This document shows, in pieces, positions 30,433 through 40,842 of a stretch of DNA of 64,000 nucleotides (position 1 is its first letter; every line of letters starts with the position of its first letter). Below the pieces are notes generated by a model. That model made no database searches, was not told the DNA's origin, and saw nothing but the letters and a program-made list of their open reading frames with translations. A program made the position numbers and the translations under genes. The stretch covers positions 6,336,600 to 6,400,599 of the forward strand of contig JAJEKV010000058.1 in assembly GCA_021234155.1 (NCBI GenBank), given 5' to 3'. The stretch is from Isoetes taiwanensis. Its lineage: Eukaryota; Streptophyta; Lycopodiopsida; Isoetales; Isoetaceae.

Positions 30433-31109
30433 CTTGTTTTCACTACTTGAGGTTACAAATGATTGACCATAAGAAGTTTATGGGCTGCTGTAGTGATCTT
30501 GCTTGAATTTGGTGAGATCTTACCTTGCTGAATAAATTAGAAAACGAGTAATGCACACATTCAGATTGCATTATGGTTGGAAATATATACTCCATTGTAT
30601 CAAATCCATTTGGAGATGTCTACTACATTATTTGTAGGATGGCTAAAAGAGGGCTGTTATAACAACAGATTTCTATTATATCCACATTGTTTCCTTAAAA
30701 AATTATGAAATACATTAATTTGAATAATTCAATAGCAAAATATTCTTATGCTGAACAGGATAAACTAAATGAGATGTTTTATTTTAAGTCATGTCCAAAT
30801 ATTAAATTAAAAATCAAGTTATATGGTTATAAGTTTAAACAACACTGCTATGACGTAAATAATGATGTATTTTCTACTTAACATAACAGCCAAAAACATG
30901 GATTATTGTAAGATTATCTAAATGTAAAGAAAATTGACTATAATTATAACGATTAATGGGAATAAGAGTACCTGATGTGGCCTGGTTCTTGAAAAGAATC
31001 CAGGGTAGATATTGGCTTGCATGTGCTTACTATGAACGAGGCATTTAATATTTTTATCTGGCCGTAGTCTTAGTATGAACATAATCGAAGAAGAAATAGT
31101 GACATCTAC

Positions 31110-31129
31110 TTGTTGGAGGTATCCAACAA
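31110..31129 (+). other. Covarying hairpin after GAAGAA, B2
   Basis: Same as B1: TTGTTGGA GGTA TCCAACAA. Confidence 0.7.
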
Positions 31130-31313
31130 ACGCGCATCATTTCAAAACCATTCTTAAAATCTATCCTTGATAGTACTTCTTATGAATTTGATCCCTTAGT
31201 CTCTTGGTTGATTTCATTCTTTGGTATGAAATGTTGAAAAATTGAAAACTATTTAATGTTGGAGTTGTTTTAAGTACTAATAACTCCTTGGTTTTGTTAA
31301 ACATAGTACAAAG

Positions 31314-32800
31314 GGATCTGGATCAAGCAGCTTGCTGATATCGGATATGGAGCAATAGGGAGAGCTCCTAACAGGGCGGTACAGTACCTGTTATGTCTTA
31401 TCCCTAACCCTGACATACACGAGGTAATCCTGAAGTTAAATAGGGAACTACCACCTGATTCTTACTCCCCGGTGATCTATCTGGGATTTAGTGCATGGCT
31501 GGATTTGTTCTTAAAAATGGACGGACTTGGGATGAAAGGCCCACAATGTGAACAGATTCTGCAACAAATGTTTTTGGATATTCCAAATATACTAGCTGAT
31601 CGGACGGATCTTGATGATATGCTTGCAATAGAGTGCAAAGCTGGCGTTAACTATCTGGAAAAGGTTAACAAGGTGAAAGATAAAAACAAGACATTCAATG
31701 CTGATCCAAAACCTGCTGATAACAATGAGTCTGAGAGCACCACCCCTGGATTCACTAAGTTCATTCCCCAAGAGGACATTGAAATTATAAAAAGTGAAGG
31801 GGATGTTAGCCCCACCATTGTGAATGACAATATGGTTAGGCTCACCCTGCATAACTGCCTGCGTTTTCCGATAATTTCAGAAATGGCCATAGAATGGCTG
31901 GGAGAAGAATTTGACCATGGACTGTGGCGCAGTCAAAATTTCAGCACCCTTGCACCTATAAGTCCACAAACATGGATTCTGATTGCCGGTTTAACCAATG
32001 ATCATCTAGTGGAAATTGATGAAGCTGCCAGAAATATGATCAAGCTTCATGACAAGGAGGAAATTGAATTCCCATTCGGTACAACTCTATTCGACAAACA
32101 GTGCCAAAACAACTCAGGTATAACACTGTTTGTGAAAGCCCACATGGCATATCCTGGTATCAAAAGAGAGTACAACTATCTACACAGGATATGGAGATCA
32201 TTTAGCCCATACTTTAAGTGCAATTGCACTGACTCATCTGCTTGCAAGGACTCCATTACCTGGTTTGATCAGGCCATATGGTTTGCATGCAACCATTTGG
32301 ATATGGTATACCCCAGATATTCCCCTGCTGGCCGACTGGGGGCGTTCCTGAGCTTCATTCAGCAGAAGTTAAAAAAACCAGTGATGGCTCACTTGGTTTA
32401 TCTTCAGGTAAGAGACATGATGATTCAAGTTACCAATAAATTGGCTGCAGACCCTCAGTGCAATGTGCAAGCAACATTTGGCAACACCAAGCTCGTCAAT
32501 GTATGCGAAATGATGATCAAATCACGAGCATTCCTGCTGACTAAACATAATATGCCTGTGGAGGATCAAAATACGTCTATTCCAACTCAGGTTTCTAGTG
32601 ATAGACATGAAGACTTCATGCCTCCTAGAGTCACTAGAATGAGTGCAAGTTCCAGCTGTCAAGTAATTGAAAATATTGCAGAAGGATCTGATTCCATTGT
32701 TAACTGTACCAACAATGATGAAGCTTCGGTTTGTAAGGGACCTAGGCCAGCAGATTCGTCTAGGACTGATAACGTGAAGCAAGCCCGCCTGATGTACTAG
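31314..32800 (+). CDS. Element B2 exon 3, intact, with read-through tail
   Basis: Begins after acceptor ACAAAG and reads GIWIKQLADIGYGAIGRAPNRAVQ... for 364 codons to the donor CAG|GTAAGA at 32,407 (phase 0, since exons 1+2+3 total 1,356 bases). Splicing to 33,285 fuses it to the RT and predicts a protein of about 1,140 residues. If the donor is not used the frame stays open for another 130 codons to TAG at 32,798-32,800, a Ser/Thr-rich tail. So the element may make both a short protein and an RT fusion. A Cys cluster (FKCNCTDSSACKD) lies near residue 250 of the exon. No known domain recognised. Confidence 0.7.
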
Positions 32801-33284
32801 TACAAGGTAACCCAATATTCTTATTGGAAACTTATCACTGAAATAGTCCAATGTACTAATTCAGTATATATCTGCTCATGCGGTAGGATGCAGGCACCAA
32901 AGTGGCCGGGCATGCCACAAATGCATACATAAGCATTATGAACAATGAACCATGCCAATACATATGCTATTTTCAGAATTTGACTATCGTATAACGATGT
33001 TTTGTAAAGAAACGGATTAATGGCAAATCGATGGCCATACTTTTGTATAAAAACAGTTCGATTATAATATAATCTTATGTTATGGAATCATTTGTCTTCA
33101 TGGCAATAGTACAGCAACATAATAAGTAATAATGTAACTGGCTATTCTGGAATGGTCGGGCTAAGATCAGTAGCATGTGTTTGATAAACAAGGAGCATGT
33201 GTTTGATAAACAAGGAGCCTCATGTTTTCTCTCCTTTAAAGTTACATGTCAAGCATCATGTACTAATTGAACCTAATATTTTAG

Positions 33285-35350
33285 GTGGAAGATTTGGATG
33301 CTGAACGTGCCATTTGTTTGGGACCTAATGGGAGGAAGACCCTTTCCAAAAAAATAAGCCTGGCTAATAAAAAGGTTAGAGTACACTTTCGCTTCTCCTC
33401 AAAAATGATTGATTGCATCAATCTAAGAGAGACAATCAAAGAGTATTTGTACATGAGATTAGGGGACTTCGGGACGCATATCATGCAAAAAACATGCATT
33501 GGTTGGATGTATGACACCAACTAGCTGAAATGGTATACAAACCATACAGGACACATTTCTTTGAAGCCGAGTTACCTAAGTGTATTTGTCACATACCGGG
33601 GATGAAAAAATTCATTGATCCTAGAGTGGGCCATGTCAGAACCATGGATCTCAGCATTATCAAATCCAAAGAGTTAAGAAAAATGTTCAAGAAAGGCCTG
33701 AACTTTATTCCCGACAAACCCCTGAATATACATAAATTCATGGAGAATGTGAGAAATGGAATTGACATTATGTTCAAGGGTTTTGAAAAATGTGGATTCA
33801 ACATCCATCCTTATGAGGCTGACAGCATCAAGAATGGACTACTGATATATATCAAAAACAAGACTATGACTAAAATAAGGGAATCCACTGGTAGACATGA
33901 TTCCATGCAGGAACATAAGGTTAAGGCTTGCCTCAGTTGGCTTATCCGTAACCTCTACGTCTCATGTGTTGATAAGGCAGCCAACGTGCCATCATTCATT
34001 TGTCCGTGGCATATCAAGGAGATGGCCAGGATAAGACTACATGGCAAAGACTTCAGCAGATGTACTAATAACAGGGACACTAAGTTGGAGCTGATTAACA
34101 GTGAGCTCCAGGACAAATTCCAGCTCCAATGCCCATACCAAGACAGATTACCATATCTACTTGGTATATATAAGGCGCATAAAGGGGAATATCGTTGGAT
34201 CACTAATGCCAACAGAACAATCTTCACCTTACCAGAGAAAATCATTGCCAGAGGACTGAGTGGTCTCACTGAAATTTTGCCTAAGGCATACATGAAAAGA
34301 CTAGAAAAGATCAACATATTGCTTCGAGGCAAAGTGAATCCATTCTGGATAGTCAGTTCAGTTTATGAATTTATGCTTAATCTGCCCAACAAAATTAACA
34401 GCATTTTCACGGCTGACATTTCAAAATGCTATGAGAATATTCCCTTACAAGGAAGTGATGGGATCTGTGCTATTATAACGGAAGTAATCAGTATGGCCAT
34501 AGACTTTATGACTGGACATGGAAAGGAAGTAATGCTTGGTTATAGAATTTTAAATGATGACATCAAATACACCTGGGACTGCAAAAAACAGCCAGGAAAT
34601 TCATGGCAGTACCTAAATAAGATTGAATTCTGTGAACTCAATATATGGCTGCTTAACAATTGCTATGTGATACAAGGTGAAGAACTATGGAGGCAAGCCT
34701 GCGGTATCCCTATGGGATTTGCTTGTTCCCCTGAATGGTGTAATCTATACCTATCCTTCTTTGAAATGAAACATATTGAGAGATTGGCTGCCCAAGGTAG
34801 ATTCCAGGAAATCATAAGGTTTAAAGATGCGAGGAGGTACATTGATGACCTATGCATACCTAATGGAGGTGATCTGTCATTGTACTTTCAGGATGGCAAG
34901 AACTGTACTGAATGCTGTAATATCTACAACTTGGAGGTTCTGCAGATTAAGGATGAAACCCAATATCAGATAGTAGACAATAACCGGGGAAAGTTTGGAT
35001 ACCGTGGTAACTTTCTGAGCGTTACCATTGAAATACTGGAACCTTCCTCTGGTTTATTTATTACATATAAATATGACAAAAGGGATAAGCTGCCCTTTCG
35101 GATCATGAAATTTATACATGCATCTAGCTGTCGCCCATATTTAAATGCAAGCAGAGTCATCGTATCCCAAGTGCTGCCCATCTTATATGTTAATTCCAGT
35201 CCTATCAGGGCTCGTGCGGACTTGATTACACTAATACAAGAATTTGTTAACAATGGCTTTGAGCAGAAAGACCTTGTGGAAAATATTAACAGGCTGATAG
35301 TGGATAATACTTTTCCGGGCCTGACATACAACATCCACGAAGTTTGGTAA
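33285..35350 (+). CDS. Element B2 reverse transcriptase exon, one local frame break
   Basis: As B1 RT, with the same motifs A, B and C. Two length changes near 33,515 and 33,553 (GACAGCC read as GACACC; TTTGCTGAA read as ACATTTCTTTGAA), both at CAG/CTG, break the frame for a few codons around a false stop at 33,522-33,524. Outside these the protein differs from B1 by only a few residues. I consider the breaks likely base-calling errors. It starts at acceptor TTTTAG (33,284). Confidence 0.75.
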
Positions 35351-35387
35351 TATTTACCGGATACCACGTCCACTTTGTTTCTTCTGT

Positions 35388-35480
35388 GTAGGGCTGTGGG
35401 ACCCCTCCTTTTATAGAGGGGTCCTACCATATGCCCCCTATAAAATGAAGGGCCCTACATCCCGAGGGCGGGATGAGGGA
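35388..35480 (+). other. Structured 3' end of B2 internal region
   Basis: As B1: GGGACCCCTCC.../GAGGGGTCC, CCCCCTATAAAATGAAGGG, CATCCCGAGGGCGGGATG, then AGGGA and GAA. Confidence 0.75.
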
Positions 35481-35573
35481 GAAGAAGAAGAAGAAGAAGA
35501 AGAAGAAGAAGAAGAAGAAGAAGAAGAAGAAGAAGAAGAAGAAGAAGAAGAAGAAGAAGAAGAAGAAGAAGAA
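35481..35573 (+). repeat. (GAA)n tract B2/B3, about 31 units
   Basis: Pure GAA up to AAAAAGAAATTTG of the next unit. Confidence 0.95.
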
Positions 35574-37936
35574 AAAGAAATTTGAAAAACTGGTGGTTGA
35601 TTATGCGACAACAATGGCTAGCAGCATGTTTGCCTAGGGTCACTGATCTAGCACTGAGTAACTTGTTTCTTCTCTTGCCTATATTAATAGATATTTTATT
35701 TGTGATAGCCAAAAAAGCTATAACACAAATTTTTACCTAATGTCTGGGCTAAAAGGCAGCACATCTGGTGAGGTTTAATAACCCATTATGGTGATATAAA
35801 AATTCCGAATGGCGTTCGAGGTATGTCATTTGTCTACCATACTATGTTTATCTACAATAAGTATAATATAGTATATGTATTTGCTTAACATATACCATGG
35901 GCAAAGGGAGAATGGAAACCTTTGAAAAAAATAAGATCTGGCAATATCGATGCAGAATACCAACTAGGGTAGATTTTATTTCACTAGGTTTTTGCAGGCT
36001 AAGATTGATGGGTGCTTGTGCCAAAAAACTTTCGGTGCCGCCAGAATTAAATGGGCCGCTCGAAATTAAAGACTGGCAGATCTCTTCACATATCTACCAC
36101 TGTGAGAATTGGCTTTATGGAATGAAGCCCGGAACTTGCCGTTGAAACTTTGTTTGGCGCTCAAAAATCTTCTGCTATCACTGTGTGAGCATACCTGGAT
36201 CTCCAAGATGCCAAAGGGTGTATAAGAACGCGGTCCCGGTAAGAAAGCTAAGGGATCAAACTCTGGTGGTTTTCCTTCTAGGAAGTTTTGAAGAGCGACT
36301 TTGGACGAAAACCCAGCAATATAGGAGCTGCTCAAGGCAATGGAAAACGTGGCTCTCCAAATCAGGTCCTTTTACTATAACCATATCTTTGCTGCTTGCC
36401 TATTTCAAGCTTAAGAGTAGAAATATCCGCTCAGATGGGGTTACTTGGTCCATTTTGGATTCACCATCTCCAAAAGGGCGCTTTTTCATTAAAGGGATAT
36501 AAGGCCCAGGTCTGATATTCGCCTCATTTATAGAATTAAAAATAAATAACAGTGTTTGCCTGTCTAACAAATATTGTGCTTCCAGTATACACAGCTGTGG
36601 TTGGTTGTGATAGCAGGCCTATGTCTAGTTTTTATGCCAAAAATGGTCTGAACCACAAAGTTTTGCATCGTGACATATGAGATTAGCTGCCAAATGATTG
36701 TATAGTTACCTATATTCCTGGACTTATGATCGCTTACCACGGATTTAGCATGTGGCTGTTATATGAGCATGAAAACTGTTAAGTCCGATCTCCATATCTA
36801 TGCAATCTTGATGCTGTTAGCCAATGATGGGAGACCTTCTGAAAGACTTATTAAGAAACTTTGAGATAGAAAAGCAGTAGTAACGGGATATGCTTTTCCG
36901 AAATAATGGTAACCTGTTATATCTACTTAATGCATTAGTACAATAACATGCTTTAGTAGTGTCCTGCAGGTTTGTACTAATCTTGTGTTAAAATGTAAGG
37001 ATATTCTTTCATAACTCAGATTACTAGCAGGCCTTAAACCTGATACATTGTTGGTACTGGCCACCACCTGGTAAATGAGTTAGATCGACTTTTATTAGCC
37101 TCTTTGAAATCATGAATGTTTGAGGAGGCTAATCTAGTTTAAGTGAGCTGAAAATGATAGGTGAAGGGCGATAAGCCAGAGTGTTCTAAAGCTTACCTGA
37201 CGCCCCTTGGCTAGTTACCTAATTATGCTAACTTTGTCATTGTTTGGGTGCAGGTAACCAGAACTCTCTCTCCTGGACTTGTTTTCAGCTACTTGAGGTT
37301 ACAAATGATTGACCATAAGAAGTTTATGGGTCAAGTGAGTAGTGATCTTCTTTGAATTTGGTGAGATCTTACCTTCTTTGAATAAATTAGAAAACGAGTA
37401 ATGCACACATTCGGGATTGCATTATGGTTGGAACAATATACTCCATTGTAGCAAATTCATTTGGAGTGGTCTACTACAATAGTTGTAGGCTGGCTAAAGG
37501 ATGGCTGTTATAACAACAGATTTCTATGATATCCACTTTGTTTCCTTAAAAATTTATGAAATACATTAATTTGAATGATTCATTAGCAAAAAATTCTTAA
37601 GTTGAACAGGATAAACTAAATGAGATGCTTTACTTTAAGTCATGTCCAAATAGTAAATTGAAAATCAAGTTATATGGTGATAAGTTTAAACATACTGCTA
37701 TGTCATAAATAATAATGTATTTTATACTTAACATAACAGCCAAAAACATGGAATGTGGTAAGACTATCTAAGTGTAAAGAAAATTGACTATAATTATAAT
37801 GAATAATGGGAATAAGAGTACCTGATGTGGCCTGGTTCTTGAAAAGAATCCATGGTAGATATTGGTATGCATGTACTTACTATGAACGAGGCATTTAATA
37901 TTTTTATCTGGCCGTAGTCTTAGTATGAACATAATC
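35574..37936 (+). repeat. B3 5' unit, closing the B element
   Basis: First 1.8 kb near-identical to B1/B2 (leader ORF 35,897-36,145; exon 1 at 36,208 with MPKGV-stop). The last ~0.5 kb (37,430-37,936) carries many ordinary substitutions, so this copy is a mosaic or partly gene-converted. Cut off exactly at the GAAGAA point. Confidence 0.8.
37160..37275 (+). promoter_or_regulatory. Pseudoknot RNA, copy B3
   Basis: All helices as in B1, undamaged, including AGAGTGTTCT/AGAACTCTCT. Confidence 0.75.
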
Positions 37937-38100
37937 GAAGAAGAAGAAGAAGAGGAGGAGGAGGAGGAGGAGGAGGAGGAGGAGGAGGAGGAGGAGGAGG
38001 AGGAGGAGGAGGAGGAGGAGGAGGAGGAGGAGGAGGAGGAGGAGGAGGAGGAGGAGGAGGAGGAGGAGGAGGAGGAGGAGGAGGAGGAGAAGAAGAAGAG
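37937..38100 (+). repeat. (GAA)n-(GAG)n-(GAA)n tract, about 54 units
   Basis: About five GAA, then some 45 GAG, then a few GAA. Apart from the left edge, this is the only GAG-rich joint. Confidence 0.95.
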
Positions 38101-38892
38101 AATATTCTCTATGATTCTTCGAATTGTTGAAAGATGTACTTTATATGGCATCTACGACATATGGGGAAGCATGCAAGAATGAAAATTTGTAAGTTGGACG
38201 ACTAGCCCTAGTTGTATCCTGTTGTAATTTGACTTTAAAGGTCCAAACGATGGAACCATGAGATTATCGATACTGTGGGTTTAAATCAATAGACTAACTA
38301 ATGTTGGCATACGTTATTGTGCCATATCTTAGGTTCTTCATATATTGCCTATATATTTGAAATTTTTATGGAAGTGATTTTTTGATATGAATGGTTGACA
38401 TGCATAAAGTGACTATGGCAAAAATACCACGTTTCCATATGTCAATAGTCTAGTATTTATTGTGGCATAAGGAAAAGCATAAGGCATTAATGATATGCCA
38501 TGTGCAATAATGATTTGCCATGTACAAAAAGTGTTGTGGCTTTTGGACTTGTGAAAGAACTAAATTTGTTCAACTATATAATTTTTACTTGTGTCTACTT
38601 TTCCTCACATGCTTACGATGTGGTCTACGGAAGCCGAAGATAGAAAAAAGCAATCGATTGGTTCTCTAAAATGCCTTTATTGCCTTTGTGAAAGAATTTT
38701 TATGGTCCAAACAACATATAAAGCTTTTCGCAACATGGCTCTGGCGCCAAAATTGTCGCCATCGTGACCTATCTCTGTTTTCAAGCTAAATGGATGCAAA
38801 AATATCTATGGAAGCGGAGATCATCAAGAAGGCAAATAAGAATGGATTTTTTCTTTGGATATGCATGTGAAACAGCAGTTGGTTTTAGGCCC

Positions 38893-39018
38893 AAAGGGGC
38901 ATAGCCAGTTCGATGGTCTATGCTCAAAACAGAGATGAAGATCTGCTCTAAGATAAAGGGGCATAGCCAGATCGATGGTCTATGCTAAAAACAGAGATGA
39001 AGATCTGCTCTAAGACGG
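38893..39018. repeat. ~63-bp tandem duplication inside unit C
   Basis: AAAGGGGCATAGCCAG...GATGAAGATCTGCTCTAAG twice in a row. Confidence 0.85.
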
Positions 39019-40240
39019 TCGGATTCATAGTCTATATGCGGCCTCTAACTGCATATACAGTTAAAAAATCTTGTGTCTGATGGATGATCTGGGCTTGTCT
39101 GGTGCTTGCTACAAAATCCGGATTTTTGGATTTAGGGATGTCGGCTGGCCACAGATTGCTGCCTTTAGAATCACTAGTAGCTATGAAGCTTAGATGGATA
39201 AGCTGGTGTGCATCTTAACAGCTTAATGATCACAAAGATGACTTGTATCTGCAAGATTCGATTGTGCTAAAAACCTGGCTGCGAAATGTTAAAAGATGTG
39301 GCCCAGTCAATGCTTGAATATATGCTCCAGGTTCGTTATTCTGTGCCATAGCCACAAATAAGCTTGTTAGGCTTATGGATGATCTAGTTCTACTGTTTTT
39401 CTATGCTAAGCAGGCTTAAGTTTGACAAAAGCATTATTGTTTATTTCTTCAAGATTTATGATTCTCTAAAACTAGCAGCAGAGATCTGCAAAGATGTTTA
39501 GGCTTTTCTGAGAATCTTGGATGCATATTTATGATCGAAACTTGGTGTTTTTATACTTCAAACTCTGTTAACATGTGTTATGTTTTATTAAATCATATTT
39601 GCCCAAGGAAATGAGGTAGATTTAATAATGCTACCTACGATCTGGAATAACTAGTTTGCAAATAAGCATGATTCAATGCTTTGTGATTTAACAAAGTTTT
39701 TACCTCATATTACAGTTAAGATTCAAGGCAAATACTGGCACAAGCGGATTCGGCTAGTGACATAGGACATGGCTGGATGCTACTAGATAATATGATCGAA
39801 ACGTTCCAGTAATCCAACTGGCTACTTGTGAACATGGAGTGCACATTCTAAGGTTTGAGTTAGTGATTTGATTCATTTGGATCTGGAAGTCTTGCATTAA
39901 TAAATGTATAGACTTAACCTATGCTTCTTTTACATTCTCTACATGAACATGCTAAGCTTTTGTTGGGCTTAATTGTGTTGTAAAGAAGAGGTTTTACAAG
40001 TAGATTAAAAGAATATGAGTTTAAGTGTTATCTTGTTTAAAGCATTAAGGAGAGTATGAAATCTGATTTTTACATATGAGAATTTGAAGTTATAAGAAGA
40101 TTATCATGCTATTGAACAATTATCAACATGACCAGCTGGATTTGGGACTAAGAAATTAGTTCTCGTCTAATGGAAATTATTGATAATTGAGAAATTATAA
40201 TGCTAAATATGCTACTATTCCAATCCTTTCTAGTTAATGT

Positions 40241-40374
40241 CACCTCAGGGCAAAAGGATACAATTGGTGATCAGTGATAAACTGAGAGACCCAATGTACC
40301 TTTTGGCCCTTGCACATTTACCATTATCATGCTAATTGTGTATTGATTGGCTGCAGGTACGGGTTCTCTCCTCC
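40241..40374 (+). promoter_or_regulatory. Pseudoknot RNA, variant type, copy C
   Basis: Different sequence, same plan: GGGC-AAAAGG pairs CCTTTT-GGCCC, TACAATTGG pairs CCAATGTA, CAGTGATAAACTG is an inner hairpin, and GAGAGACCC pairs across the splice site with GGGTTCTCTC. TTTACC...ATGCTAAT...GGCTGCAG|GTAC keeps branch site and acceptor. Confidence 0.7.
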
Positions 40375-40812
40375 AATTGTCTCTATTTTGTTTCTAGGGT
40401 GGTCGTTAACTTGAAGGAAATGGAATATTTGGAAGTAAAGCTGTTAAAGTTAAGAGTTATAAGGTGATTGAAGACGAGAAAGAATATGATTTATGGCAAG
40501 AACTTGGTGAGATACTTCCATTGTTAAATTAATATTGTAAAACGGTTATATTTTCTTGATAAATAAATGAAAGGATGATTACTATTTCAAGTAAAGGTTG
40601 AAGTGCATGTTATACATATTATAATAAGATCTAAATTTAAGTTATATTATGAAACGTTGATTATATCAAAGGCATAATGGAAGTAGGAGTACCTGATGTG
40701 GCCTGGCATAAAACACCAGGGTAGATATTGGGTGACATGTCCTTACTCTGAACGAGGCTTTTAATTGTTTTTTTAAACATTATCTGACCGTAGTCTTTGT
40801 AAGAACGTATTC

Positions 40813-40842
40813 GAAGAAGAAGAAGAAGAAGAAGAAGAAGAA
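40813..40842 (+). repeat. (GAA)n tract C/D, 10 units
   Basis: Pure GAA. Confidence 0.95.

Larger units (their letters stand above)
28722..31086 (+). repeat. B2 5' unit
   Basis: Near-identical to B1 unit except for clustered small indels at CAG/CTG sites between about 29,600 and 30,520. Leader ORF repeated at 29,045-29,293. Confidence 0.85.
21886..37936 (+). mobile_element. Element B: tandem dimer (unit-internal-unit-internal-unit)
   Basis: Three 5' units (21,886-24,239; 28,722-31,086; 35,574-37,936) alternate with two internal regions (24,240-28,631; 31,087-35,480), with a GAA tract at each internal/unit joint. B1 and B2 are near-identical apart from CAG/CTG-site differences. Such shared-unit dimers are what repeated insertion at, or unequal exchange between, direct repeats gives. 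B1 has the best-preserved RT in the window; B2 the best-preserved exon 3. Confidence 0.75.
38101..40812 (+). mobile_element. Unit C: solo 5' unit
   Basis: 2.7 kb between two GAA tracts, starting AATATTCTCTATGATTC (shared with unit F) and ending ...AACGTATTC(GAA). It has the variant pseudoknot RNA, an exon 2 position and the intron 2 CCTGG/CCAGG hairpin (40,702-40,720), but no recognisable MPKGVY exon, exon 3 or RT. It fits a solo pseudo-LTR. Confidence 0.7.
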
